In this document: positions 1 to 8,516 of the stretch, one piece after another | Position numbering within the stretch: position 1 is the stretch's first letter | Layout: every line of letters begins with the position of its first letter | Assembly (NCBI RefSeq): GCF_900220975.1 | Contig: NZ_OBQD01000019.1 | Coordinates: forward strand, 1 to 64,000 | Origin: Rhizobium subbaraonis | GTDB lineage: Bacteria; Pseudomonadota; Alphaproteobacteria; Rhizobiales; Rhizobiaceae | Length of the DNA: 64,000 nt | Direction of reading: 5' to 3' | The notes under the pieces: generated by a model | Database searches by the model: none | Told to the model about the DNA's origin: nothing | Seen by the model: only the letters and a program-made list of their open reading frames with translations | Translations under genes and position numbers: made by a program

Positions 1-28
1 ACCGTAGTTTGACGAGTGACCGTGGCTG

Positions 29-2998
29 ATGGCGTTTCTCGATGAGCAATCGCGTGCCGTTTTATTCGAACCACCCGAAGCTTATGAAGATGCGCAAGCG
101 CGCTATGCACTGACTTCCGAGGATATTGTCTTCGTCAAGGAGCATCGCCGGTCGCATAATCGGCTTGGCTTTGCGATCCAACTCGCACTGGTGCGTGATC
201 TGGGCCGTCTGCTGCGAATAGGCGAAGTTCCACCTCAGGCGGTTGTCTCTGTTGTCGCCGACCAGCTGGGCATCGACCCTGCAGTGTTCGAGTTCTACGC
301 CCAGCGCGACGAAACGCGCCGGGAACACGCGCGCGAGATCGTCTCTGCACTGGAGCTTCAGCCTGTCCGGACGAGTGACTATCGCGAGTTGATAACGGCG
401 GCGGCACGCGAGGCGGCGGCCACTGAACAAGGTGCGCCGATCGCCAAGGCCGTGATCGAAGCCTTGAAGGAACGAAAGTTGCTCGTTCCTATGCCGGAGC
501 TGCTGATCCGTCTGGCACTGGCCGGCCGGGCGGCGGCGCGTCGACAAGCCTATCGCGAATTGATCCGGGATCTGGAGCAGCCTTCGATCGAGGCGCTTGA
601 TCAGCTCCTCGCTGAGCGGGCCGGCGATCGGAGCCACCTTGGCTGGATTGCGGAAGCACCTGAAGGGGCGAAGCTGAAGAACCTCAAAGGCTTGATCGCC
701 CGCCTCGAGGTATTGCGCTCAGCCGCCATTCCCGACGACCGTCGCAAGACGATCCATGCCAATCGCTACGGCATCATCGCCAGGGATGCACGCATTCTGC
801 ATGCCCGGGAGATACGACGCCTGACATCCGAACGTCGCTACGCCACGCTGGCCGCCTTCGTCATCGAGAGACAGGCGTCGATCACCGACCTGACGATCGA
901 CATGTTCTGCAAAATGATTGGGAGCAACCGCCGCAAGGCCGAGATCAGCCGCACGGAACGCCGGCTAAAAGAGGCCGAGGTTCTTGATGGGGTGGCGCTT
1001 GAGCATCTCAAGCTCGGCGAGGCGCTTCTGGCCGCTCGTGCGAGCAAAACCGATCTTGCATCGGCGATCGCAGCCTCCCTCGGCTGGGACGGATTGGTCG
1101 CCAGCATGGCGGCAGCCAGATCTGTCGTCCACCCTGATCGCAGTAACGAATTCGACGAGCTCATCAAGCGGCACAAATCGTTGCGCAAGCTGGGCAGACT
1201 GATGTTCCGCACGTTCTCGTTCCGGTCGTTTCGTGCTGATGATCCGATCCTTGTAGCAGTGGACCATCTGCGCGCGCTCTATGGCGGCCGGAAATTGCCG
1301 GCGCAGGTGCCGCTCGCCTTTCTGACCCGCAAATGGCGACGCTGCGTGCGCCCGAACAGTGCCGATATCGACCTGCGCGCCTGGGAAGTGGCGGTCCTCG
1401 TTCACCTGCGAGAGCGTCTGAGGGCCGGTGACATCTGGGTCGAAGGCAGCCGGGCATGGCGCAGTTTCGAGGATTATCTTCTGCCTCGGCCGATCTTCGA
1501 GCTGATGCGCGCCGAGGGGCGGCTCGGGCTCGCACTCCCCGACAGCTTTGCCGAATGGCGAGCAGAACGGACCGCCACGCTCGATGCGAAGCTGAAAGAG
1601 CTGGCAAAGGCGGCGGCTGCCAATGCTATTCCGGATGCAGCGATTTCCGACAAGGGCCTGTCGATCTCGCCGATCCGCGAGGAGGAGCGCGACAGCATCG
1701 TCGCGCTCAGCCGCCGACTATATGTTCTGGTGCCACGGATCAGGATCACCAGCCTGCTTGCCGAGGTGCAAAGCTGGACCAAATTCCTCGACAGCTTCAC
1801 GCATTATCGTACCGGTGAGACGGCAAACGACGAGGCAGCGCTGATGGCAGCGATCCTTGCCGACGCCACCAATGCCGGAGCCGAACGTATGGCGGAAAGC
1901 TCACGCGGCGTCACGATCCACCAGATGATGCTGATGGTGGACAGGCATATGCGATCGGAAACCTACGCCACGGCGACCGCCGTGCTGGTCGATGCGCAGC
2001 AGGCCCATCCCTTTGCCGCGATCTGGGGTGACGGCCATATCTCCTCCTCGGACGGACAGTTCTTTCCGGCTGGCGGGCGTGGCGAAGCCAGCCTCGACTA
2101 CAATGCAAAATACGGCAAGCGACCGGGGGCGTCGATCTATGGCTTCCTGTCCAACCGTTTTGCTTCCTTCTTCTCCCGCATGATCCAGGCATCCGAGGGC
2201 GAAGCCCCCTACGTTCTCGACGGCCTCCTTCACAACGAAAGCTCCGTCGAAATCTATGAGCACGCAACCGATACCGCTGGCGCCACCGAAACGACGTTCT
2301 CCATGTTCCACGCCTTTGGCTACAGGCTCATTCCCCGTATCCGCAATCTCGGCAATCGCAGGCTCTTTGTCATTGATCGCGATCCGGCTTACGAACCGCT
2401 CGACGCGCTGATCGCTGGAACCGTCAACATGGATGTCGTCGAGCACCACTGGGATGAGGTCTTGCGGCTGAAGGCTTCGATCGCTGCAGGTTTGGTGCCG
2501 CCTTCCGTCATCCTCAAGAAGCTGGCAGCGTCGCCGCGACAAAACCGGCTGAACCAGGCCCTGCGCGAAATGGGCCGGATAGAACGCTCGATCTTCATCT
2601 GCGACTGGCTGCTCGATACGAAACTGCGCCGCAGATCGCATGCGATCCTCAACAAGGGTGAAAGCCGTCATGCTCTCGCACGCGCCATCTTCCTCCACCA
2701 GCTCGGCGAATTGCGCAACCGCGTCGCCGAAACCATGGCTTACCGCGCGTCCGGTCTTAACCTCGTCGTCAACGCCATCATCCTGTGGAACACTGTCTAT
2801 CTCAGCCGTGCTGTCGATTATATCAGCAGTCAGGGTATTATCATTCCGGACGAGCTGCTCTCCCAGGTCGCACCACTACCATGGGCGCATATCGCGCTCA
2901 CCGGCGACTACCTCTGGAACGAAATTGACCGACCCCTCGAACGCTTCAGGCCAATCCGGGCTAACCGCTTCAATCCAAACAACTTCAAATTCCCTTAG
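29..2998 (+). CDS. tnpA: Tn3-family transposase TnpA
   Basis: A 989-residue transposase of the Tn3 family, which carries out replicative transposition by forming cointegrates. The size is normal for the family. The catalytic DDE triad is intact: Asp675 in SSSDGQF, Asp748 in HATDTAGATE and Glu878 in NKGESRH. The C-terminal part has the usual hydrophobic family sequence (NLVVNAIILWNTVYL). The start is the first ATG after an in-frame TGA at 17-19; no clear Shine-Dalgarno sequence precedes it. The stop codon lies inside the right terminal inverted repeat (2994-3031), as is common in this family. A resolvase and any passenger genes would lie left of the window. The ORF is uninterrupted, so the protein may be functional. 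Confidence 0.95.
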   Translation: MAFLDEQSRAVLFEPPEAYEDAQARYALTSEDIVFVKEHRRSHNRLGFAIQLALVRDLGRLLRIGEVPPQAVVSVVADQLGIDPAVFEFYAQRDETRREHAREIVSALELQPVRTSDYRELITAAAREAAATEQGAPIAKAVIEALKERKLLVPMPELLIRLALAGRAAARRQAYRELIRDLEQPSIEALDQLLAERAGDRSHLGWIAEAPEGAKLKNLKGLIARLEVLRSAAIPDDRRKTIHANRYGIIARDARILHAREIRRLTSERRYATLAAFVIERQASITDLTIDMFCKMIGSNRRKAEISRTERRLKEAEVLDGVALEHLKLGEALLAARASKTDLASAIAASLGWDGLVASMAAARSVVHPDRSNEFDELIKRHKSLRKLGRLMFRTFSFRSFRADDPILVAVDHLRALYGGRKLPAQVPLAFLTRKWRRCVRPNSADIDLRAWEVAVLVHLRERLRAGDIWVEGSRAWRSFEDYLLPRPIFELMRAEGRLGLALPDSFAEWRAERTATLDAKLKELAKAAAANAIPDAAISDKGLSISPIREEERDSIVALSRRLYVLVPRIRITSLLAEVQSWTKFLDSFTHYRTGETANDEAALMAAILADATNAGAERMAESSRGVTIHQMMLMVDRHMRSETYATATAVLVDAQQAHPFAAIWGDGHISSSDGQFFPAGGRGEASLDYNAKYGKRPGASIYGFLSNRFASFFSRMIQASEGEAPYVLDGLLHNESSVEIYEHATDTAGATETTFSMFHAFGYRLIPRIRNLGNRRLFVIDRDPAYEPLDALIAGTVNMDVVEHHWDEVLRLKASIAAGLVPPSVILKKLAASPRQNRLNQALREMGRIERSIFICDWLLDTKLRRRSHAILNKGESRHALARAIFLHQLGELRNRVAETMAYRASGLNLVVNAIILWNTVYLSRAVDYISSQGIIIPDELLSQVAPLPWAHIALTGDYLWNEIDRPLERFRPIRANRFNPNNFKFP

Positions 2999-3031
2999 CG
3001 TGTATTAATGTAGAAATGCCCACGGAGCCCC
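2994..3031 (-). repeat. Right terminal inverted repeat of Tn3-family element, 38 bp
   Basis: Read on the minus strand, the 38 bases begin with GGGG and end with ACGCTAAG. Both features are typical of the 38-bp ends of the Tn21/Tn3 group. The tnpA stop codon lies within it. The host hydantoinase reading frame is normal up to about 3032 and abnormal beyond, which places the transposon edge at 3031/3032. The bases TCGAT at 3032-3036 would be one copy of the expected 5-bp target duplication. The other copy and the left repeat are outside the window. Confidence 0.85.
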
Positions 3032-3873
3032 TCGATGCCGAGCACTTCCGCATAGTGGCAGGCGGCGAGTGCGCCGGCTGCCGGCCCGCTTTCGATCATG
3101 CGCACGGGATTGCGCCCCGCCGTCTCCGCCCCGACGACGCCGCCGGAACTCAGCATGATCAGCGGCGTATTGCCGAAACCCTCGTCCCGCAGCCGATCGC
3201 TGAGGCGACGCAGATAGGGCTGCGAGATCGGCATCGTATAGGCGTTGACAGTCGCGGTGGAGGCGCGCGGATACTCCCTGATCTGCGGCGCGACGTCCGA
3301 CGAGGTGCAGATGAAGAGATCGTTCAGCAGCCGCGACAAGCGACCGGCGACGTAGGCCTCGTTCGACGAATTGACGAACGAATTCAAGAAGCAGATGGCG
3401 ACCGACTGAGCGCCGCTCTTGCGAATGTCTGCTGCCAGGGCTTCGATCGCCTCGTCGGAGGGTGCCTGTGCGACCGTGCCGTCCGCAAGCGTTCGTTCTG
3501 CAATGCCGAAGGTCAGTTCGATCGGCACGAGCGGCTCGGGGAACTCGATCTGCGGATCGTACATGTCGTAGCGGTGCTCGTTGCGGATCGACAGCACGTC
3601 GCGGAAACCCTCCGTCACGACGAGTGCCGTCGGCGGCCCCTTGCGCTCGATCAGCGCGTTGGTGACGACGGTCGTCGCATGAACGATCACGCCATCAATC
3701 GCCTCCGAAGAGATGCCCGCCTTCTTGAGGACGGCATTGACACCGCCGAAGAAGCCACTGAGCAGGTCTTCATGGGTCGTCAGTGTCTTGTCGACGGACA
3801 GTCGGCCGTCTGAATTGCGAAGGACGATATCGGTGAATGTGCCGCCGATATCGACTGCAAGCGAATAGGTCAT
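2995..3873 (-). pseudogene. hyuA: Hydantoinase/oxoprolinase subunit A, cut by Tn3 insertion
   Basis: N-terminal fragment of an ATP-dependent hydantoinase/5-oxoprolinase A subunit, whose full length is usually near 690 residues. It starts with the phosphate-binding sequence AVDIGGTFTDIV and keeps the hydantoinase A N-terminal domain plus the start of the catalytic domain (MIESGPAAGALAA). Native sequence stops near residue 280 at GIEG. The remaining codons, LRGHFYINTR, are read from the transposon end in the antisense direction. The ATG at 3873 is chosen because GGAGAG lies just upstream and it forms an ATGA overlap with the preceding iclR stop. The 3' part of the gene and any hyuB partner would lie beyond the transposon. 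The product is almost certainly inactive. Confidence 0.93.
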
Positions 3874-4664
3874 TCTTTTTCTCTCCATCCCAAACGTTCA
3901 GAGATCCGGTGCGCCGTGGCACGGACCTCGTCTATCTGCGCGCCGTCCGGCGAAGCGGCGATGAATTGCGTCGAGCCGACGATTGCGACCGAGCCGGCGA
4001 TTTCGCCCCGGTGGTTGAAGACGGGTGCGGCAAGCGCATTGACAGCCGTCAGCAATTCGTCCGCCGCCATGGCCCACCCCTGGGCGCGTACTGTGTCGAT
4101 CTCCTCGCGAAGACGGGCCGGATCGACGATGGTTTTCGGCGTCCAGGCCTGAAGCGGTGCGGCCATCGTCTGCTCAAACAGCGCTGGCTTGGCGAAGGCC
4201 AGCCAAACCTTTCCGTGCGCGGTCGCGTGGATCGACAGCTCCGTTCCCGGGCGGGTGCCGAATTCGATGACGGTGCGGCCGTGCAACAGATCCAGCACGA
4301 CGAGCTTTCCATCGACCATTCCGCAAATCGTCACGGCCTGCCCGGTACGCTCGCGCAGGCCCGAAAGCTCGTCGCGCGCCGCCGTGGCGACCTCGAAGCG
4401 GTTGCGTACCGCTTCGCCCAGCATCAGCAGCTTGACGCCGGCCTCATAGCGGCTGGTCTCCTTATCCTGACGAACGAAGTCATGGCGCTGGAGCGTGACG
4501 AGGTGGCGGTAGACGGTGGCCTTGCTGGCGGAAAACGCCTTGGCGATCTGGGCCAGCGTCAGCGGCTGGTCCTGGGCTGCGAGGAACTCCACGATGCGCA
4601 ACGCCATGTCGAGCGTGCTCGTTCCCGTTCCCAAGCGTTCCGCCTTACCGGAAACGTCGTCCAT
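3870..4664 (-). CDS. IclR-family transcriptional regulator
   Basis: A 264-residue regulator with an N-terminal winged helix-turn-helix (about residues 17-75, with TLAQIAKAFSASKATVYRHL) and a C-terminal IclR effector-binding domain (about 80-260). The family commonly represses or activates catabolic operons in response to small carboxylic acids or amino-acid derivatives. It is translationally coupled to hyuA by an ATGA overlap, so it probably controlled hydantoin use. It also diverges from the betaine ABC transporter operon that starts near 5092. An operator-like palindrome lies 20-48 bases upstream of its start codon. With hyuA broken, its original function may be lost, but control of the divergent operon remains possible. 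Confidence 0.9.
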   Translation of the reverse strand: MDDVSGKAERLGTGTSTLDMALRIVEFLAAQDQPLTLAQIAKAFSASKATVYRHLVTLQRHDFVRQDKETSRYEAGVKLLMLGEAVRNRFEVATAARDELSGLRERTGQAVTICGMVDGKLVVLDLLHGRTVIEFGTRPGTELSIHATAHGKVWLAFAKPALFEQTMAAPLQAWTPKTIVDPARLREEIDTVRAQGWAMAADELLTAVNALAAPVFNHRGEIAGSVAIVGSTQFIAASPDGAQIDEVRATAHRISERLGWREKE

Positions 4665-4683
4665 GGTGTTTCAATCCCCATGC

Positions 4684-4712
4684 GTTTCAAATAATGAAAC
4701 ATCGTTTTATTT
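4684..4712. promoter_or_regulatory. Putative IclR-family operator
   Basis: Two overlapping inverted repeats lie between the divergent regulator and transporter genes. GTTTCA-AATAA-TGAAAC at 4684-4700 is perfect. Positions 4693-4712 (AATGAAACATCGTTTTATTT) match 18 of 20 positions of the KdgR box as I remember it, and KdgR is an IclR-family protein. Autoregulation by the adjacent iclR gene is the natural inference. Confidence 0.55.
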
Positions 4713-5091
4713 TTAACGATATTTGCGCGACGTGCACCTGCTGTCAAGCGGCCAGATGCGACCAAGGGCCCATTCAGTGTTTTCGGCAGAGAATTCGGGG
4801 CAGTGCGGGCCGCCGTTTCACACTGCCGCGTCCCCCGTGGCCCGCGCTCTTTCAGGACGACTCAAATGCGAAAACGGTTCCAAGTTTCGCAGCCGGATTG
4901 CGCGCTTGTTGGAACCATTTTCCTTCTTGGCTGGACATCGGAGGAATAATGTGCGATTTATGTTCATATTGCGACGCGATATCGCATTTGCGAAATGGCG
5001 CTTCGCGCACATTTTCATCTCGCTGATTGCTTCATCGGCTTACGACAGACAAAGGAGAGCGCCCCGCTTCCGGAGCCGGGCCCGAGACAAT
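4713..5091 (+). other. Long leader region of the betaine ABC transporter operon
   Basis: About 380 bases without an established gene lie between the divergent iclR and the ATPase gene. The region presumably carries the transporter promoter and an unusually long 5' leader. It contains a 25-codon ORF with an excellent ribosome-binding site (4949-5026), listed separately. It also holds a perfect palindrome GCGATATCGC at 4976-4985. I could not assign -35 or -10 boxes with confidence, and I recognise no known riboswitch. Confidence 0.5.
4949..5026 (+). CDS. Possible 25-residue Cys-rich leader peptide
   Basis: A short ORF starting with ATG at 4949, five bases after a consensus GGAGG, and ending in TGA. 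Its N-terminus, MCDLCSYCD, gives a CxxCxxC motif. It ends 65 bases before the ATPase start codon. No family is recognised. The ribosome-binding site is better than that of the ATPase gene itself, which suggests a translated upstream ORF or leader peptide that could affect downstream expression. It could also be a chance ORF. Confidence 0.35.
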   Translation: MCDLCSYCDAISHLRNGASRTFSSR

Positions 5092-6324
5092 ATGGCTTAT
5101 GCAACTGAGAGCGACCTTCCGGGGAACGACCGACCGGTCAAGATCAGTATCAGGAACGTGTTCAAGGTCTTCGGCGATCGGCCGGAGAAGGCCATCGAGC
5201 TGCTCGAGGCGGGCGGGACCAAGTCGGAAATCCATGCCGCAACGGGCTGCACGATCGGCGTCAAGGATGCGAGCTTCGACATTCTCGCAGGTGAGATCTT
5301 CGTCATCATGGGGCTTTCAGGCTCCGGCAAGTCCACCATGCTGCGCCTTATCAACCGCCTGATCGAACCCACTTCCGGATCGATCGAGATCGAAGGCCGC
5401 GACGTGGCGCGCATGCCGCGCAGCGAATTGATCGCCCTTCGCCGACGCGACATCAGCATGGTCTTCCAGTCGTTTGCACTGCTTCCCAACCGCACCGTCA
5501 TCGACAACGCCGCCTTCGGCCTGGAAGTCGCAGGCATCGGCGAGGAAGAGCGCCGGCAGCGCGCCCGCGCCGCGCTCAGGGCTGTCGGGCTGGATGGCCA
5601 CGACGAAAGCCGCATCGATCAGCTTTCAGGGGGCATGAAGCAGCGTGTCGGACTTGCCCGGGCTCTGGCCAATGAGCCGACGGTGCTTTTGATGGACGAA
5701 GCCTTCTCCGCGCTCGACCCGCTCATCCGCACCGAAATGCAGGACGAGCTGGTACGTCTGCAGGCCGAGCACAGCCGCACCATCGTCTTCGTCAGCCACG
5801 ACCTGGACGAGGCCATGCGCATCGGCGATCGCATCTGCATCATGCAGAACGGCGAGGTCGTCCAGGTCGGAACGCCCGACGAGATCGTGCTGAAACCGGC
5901 CAACGACTACGTCCGCTCCTTCTTCCGCAATGTCGACGTCTCGCAGGTATTTCGCGCCGGCGACGTCGCCCGCAGGACGCAGGTGACGATCATCGAGCGC
6001 CAGGGCGTATCCGCTGCCGCTGCGCTGGAGCGCATGGACCACCACGATCGCGACGTCGCCATCATCCTCGGCCGTGACAAGCGCTATCACGGCATGGTCA
6101 GCCGCAGTTCGCTGATCCGGACCAACCGCGACGGCGCAAGCGATCCCTACCGGCACGCCTTCCTGCCCGACATCGAGCCGATCCCGGCCTCGGAAAGTCT
6201 TTCCAACGTCCTCGGCAAGGTGGCGGCCAGCGCCTTTCCCGTGCCCGTCGTCGACGAGGCCAATCGCTACCTCGGCTCAATCAGCAAATCCGCGCTTCTC
6301 GAAACGCTCGATCGCAGCGCCTGA
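5092..6324 (+). CDS. Glycine betaine/choline-type ABC transporter ATP-binding protein
   Basis: A 410-residue ATPase of the ProV/OpuAA class that powers uptake of quaternary amines. Visible motifs are Walker [10 protein letters not shown], signature LSGGMKQR, Walker [14 protein letters not shown] and the switch histidine in VSHDLDEA. The N-terminal extension ([17 protein letters not shown]) and the C-terminal CBS-like region from about residue 290 are typical of this class. The ATG at 5092 is the first in-frame start that removes non-homologous N-terminal sequence. Its ribosome-binding site is weak. It forms an operon with the permease 23 bases downstream and then the binding protein. Confidence 0.93.
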   Translation: MAYATESDLPGNDRPVKISIRNVFKVFGDRPEKAIELLEAGGTKSEIHAATGCTIGVKDASFDILAGEIFVIMGLSGSGKSTMLRLINRLIEPTSGSIEIEGRDVARMPRSELIALRRRDISMVFQSFALLPNRTVIDNAAFGLEVAGIGEEERRQRARAALRAVGLDGHDESRIDQLSGGMKQRVGLARALANEPTVLLMDEAFSALDPLIRTEMQDELVRLQAEHSRTIVFVSHDLDEAMRIGDRICIMQNGEVVQVGTPDEIVLKPANDYVRSFFRNVDVSQVFRAGDVARRTQVTIIERQGVSAAAALERMDHHDRDVAIILGRDKRYHGMVSRSSLIRTNRDGASDPYRHAFLPDIEPIPASESLSNVLGKVAASAFPVPVVDEANRYLGSISKSALLETLDRSA

Positions 6325-6347
6325 TCCAGCCCGTCCGGAGAAAATCC

Positions 6348-7232
6348 ATGACTTTCGATATCGGTGACGGCGTCGACAGCGCCGTCAACTATGTTCTCGA
6401 CAATTTCGCTCCCCTGCTCGACATGATCGCGGCCGCGATCGGCGCGGTGACGAACAGCATCCAGGCGACGCTTCTGGCGACGCCGATGGTCCTTGGCCTT
6501 GCCATTTTCGTGCTGCTTTCCCTCTGGCGTGTCGGCTTAGGCTTTGCGGTCTTCACGGCCCTGTCGCTATGGCTCGTCGAACATATGGGCCTTTGGTCCG
6601 CCATGATGGAGACGCTGTCGCTGGTCCTTGCCTCGACGCTCGTCGCCATGGTGATCGGCCTGCCGCTCGGCATCGCAATGGCGCGCAACGACCGTGTCGC
6701 CGCCGGCGTGCGGCCGGTGCTCGATCTCATGCAGACCATGCCCGCCTTCGTCTACCTGATCCCCGCGGCAATGTTCTTCGGACTGGGTGCCGTTCCCGGC
6801 ACGATAGCGACCGTCATCTTTTCGATGCCGCCCGTCGTGCGTCTCACCAATCTCGGCATCCGACAGGTCCATGCGGAGTTCATCGAGGCCGGCAACGCCT
6901 TCGGCTGCACCGCCACGCAGCTGCTCTTCAAGGTGCAGCTTCCCAACGCCATGCCCTCCATCATGGCCGGCATCAACCAGACCATCATGCTGTCGCTGTC
7001 CATGGTGGTGATCGCCTCGATGATCGGCGCCGGCGGTATCGGCAACACCGTGTTGACCGGCATCCAGCGCCTCGATGTCGGCACCGGCTTCGAGGGCGGT
7101 ATCGCCGTCGTCATCCTCGCGGTGATCCTCGACCGGATCACGCAGAGCCTCGGAAAGCAACGCGCCGGGCTCTGGCGCGCGCTCTTCCACCGTCAGGCAC
7201 AACAGCCCTTGGCCTCCCCGGCTACGGCCTGA
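6348..7232 (+). CDS. Glycine betaine/choline-type ABC transporter permease
   Basis: A 294-residue inner-membrane permease of the ProW/OpuAB class. It has several hydrophobic segments, including [20 protein letters not shown] and a long stretch around residues 85-250. It has the binding-protein-dependent transport signature that contacts the ATPase ([20 protein letters not shown]). It belongs to one operon with the upstream ATPase and downstream binding protein, a complete three-gene importer. The substrate class is inferred from family. Choline, glycine betaine and proline betaine cannot be distinguished from the sequence. Confidence 0.93.
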   Translation: MTFDIGDGVDSAVNYVLDNFAPLLDMIAAAIGAVTNSIQATLLATPMVLGLAIFVLLSLWRVGLGFAVFTALSLWLVEHMGLWSAMMETLSLVLASTLVAMVIGLPLGIAMARNDRVAAGVRPVLDLMQTMPAFVYLIPAAMFFGLGAVPGTIATVIFSMPPVVRLTNLGIRQVHAEFIEAGNAFGCTATQLLFKVQLPNAMPSIMAGINQTIMLSLSMVVIASMIGAGGIGNTVLTGIQRLDVGTGFEGGIAVVILAVILDRITQSLGKQRAGLWRALFHRQAQQPLASPATA

Positions 7233-7287
7233 CGCCTGAAATGGCGGCCTTCGCGCCGCAGATGCGAACCTTCAAGAAGGAGCAACC

Positions 7288-8163
7288 ATGTTCAAGACAC
7301 TCGCTACAATCAGCCTTGCGGCCGGAGTTTTCGCCGGCACGCTTGGAGCGGCGCTCGCGGAAGACAAGGCGCCGGTGAAGATCGGCTGGTCCGCCTGGTC
7401 CGACGCCGAATTCGTGACCAAGCTGGCAGCCAAGCTCATCAAGGACGAGCTTGGCCGGGACGTCGAACTGGTCCAGACGGACGTCGCCCCCCTATATCAG
7501 GGCGTGGGTCGCGGCGACCTCGACGCCATGATGATGGCCTGGTTGCCGCAAACGCATGCCGACTACTTCAAAAGGGTGAAGGACAAGGTGACGACGCTCG
7601 GCACTGTCTATGACGGGGCGAAACTCGGCTGGGTCGTGCCGGCCTATGTCCCCGAAGACGCGATTGCCTCGATCGAAGATCTCAACAAGGACGACGTGAA
7701 GGAAAAGCTGAAGGGCCGGGTCGACGGTATCGATCCGGGTGCCGGCCTGACGCGCCTTTCCGAACAGGCCATCAGGGACTACGCGCTGGACGACTACAAG
7801 CTGCAGGTCTCCAGCGAGGCGGGCATGCTGACGTCCGTCGACCGCGCAATCCGCAACAAGGAGTGGTTCGTCGCCACATCCTGGAGCCCGCACTGGATGT
7901 TCGGCAAGTATGAGCTGCGCTACATCGCCGACCCGAAGGGTTCGCTCGGCAAGGCGGAGCATGTCGACGTGATCGCGCGCAAGGATTTCCAAAAGGACGA
8001 TCCGAAGGTCGCAGCCTTCCTGTCGCGCATGAAGCTGCCGATCGACGATCTGGAGGCTGCGATGTTCAACGCGCAGGAGACCTCGTACGAGGAGGCGGTC
8101 GACAAGTACATCGCCGACCATCCGGACCAGATTAAAGCCTGGCTCGAGAAGGAAGAAGGCTGA
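7288..8163 (+). CDS. Glycine betaine-type ABC transporter substrate-binding protein
   Basis: A 291-residue periplasmic binding protein with an OpuAC-type domain. The N-terminus MFKTLATISLAAGVFAGTLG followed by AALAE is a Sec signal peptide. Aromatic residues of the kind that box quaternary ammonium groups are present in GWSAWSDAEF, MMAWLPQTHADYF and TSWSPHW. A strong ribosome-binding site (AAGAAGGAG) precedes the ATG. It is the last gene of the three-gene importer. A strong hairpin follows at 8187-8211. Confidence 0.93.
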   Translation: MFKTLATISLAAGVFAGTLGAALAEDKAPVKIGWSAWSDAEFVTKLAAKLIKDELGRDVELVQTDVAPLYQGVGRGDLDAMMMAWLPQTHADYFKRVKDKVTTLGTVYDGAKLGWVVPAYVPEDAIASIEDLNKDDVKEKLKGRVDGIDPGAGLTRLSEQAIRDYALDDYKLQVSSEAGMLTSVDRAIRNKEWFVATSWSPHWMFGKYELRYIADPKGSLGKAEHVDVIARKDFQKDDPKVAAFLSRMKLPIDDLEAAMFNAQETSYEEAVDKYIADHPDQIKAWLEKEEG

Positions 8164-8186
8164 CGCCGTCAATCCGGTCGCAATCT

Positions 8187-8211
8187 CGCCCCGCGGTCGC
8201 TTCGCGGGGCG
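8187..8211 (+). terminator. Hairpin after betaine transporter operon
   Basis: Perfect 9-bp stem CGCCCCGCG/CGCGGGGCG with a 7-base loop, 24 bases after the binding-protein stop codon. Only a weak T-run follows, so it may act as a terminator, attenuator or 3'-end stabiliser rather than a classic intrinsic terminator. The small XRE gene begins 27 bases later. Confidence 0.5.
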
Positions 8212-8237
8212 TCCGTTCTGGAATGGAAGGATCTGAC

Positions 8238-8513
8238 ATGTACAAGAACGACACCCTTGCGCCGCATGCGCCGATCGACGGAGCTTGCGACACGACCGGC
8301 GGAAGGATCTCGCTCGCCCGCGACGCTGCCGGCCTCACGGTGGAAGAGATTTCCGCCGTCGCCGGCGTCACTGCCGAGACGTGGGCGAACTGGGAGAACG
8401 ACAGGTCGGAGCCACGCGCCAATCGCCTCGACATGCTCGCGGGCATCCTGCAGGTCAGTATCGCCTGGCTGCTTGTCGGTCAGGGTGAAGGTCCGACAGC
8501 CCGCAGTCGATAA
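8238..8513 (+). CDS. Small XRE-family helix-turn-helix regulator
   Basis: A 91-residue protein that is almost entirely one Cro/C1-type helix-turn-helix domain (about residues 25-85, with ISLARDAAGLTVEEISAVAG and the recognition-helix region TWANWENDRSEP). There is no sensing domain. The ATG at 8238 is preferred over 8223 because GGAAGGA then sits 8-9 bases upstream. It follows the betaine transporter genes on the same strand and converges with the amidohydrolase gene, with only three bases between their stops. Its target is unknown; the betaine operon is a guess from position. Confidence 0.8.
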   Translation: MYKNDTLAPHAPIDGACDTTGGRISLARDAAGLTVEEISAVAGVTAETWANWENDRSEPRANRLDMLAGILQVSIAWLLVGQGEGPTARSR

Positions 8514-8516
8514 GCG

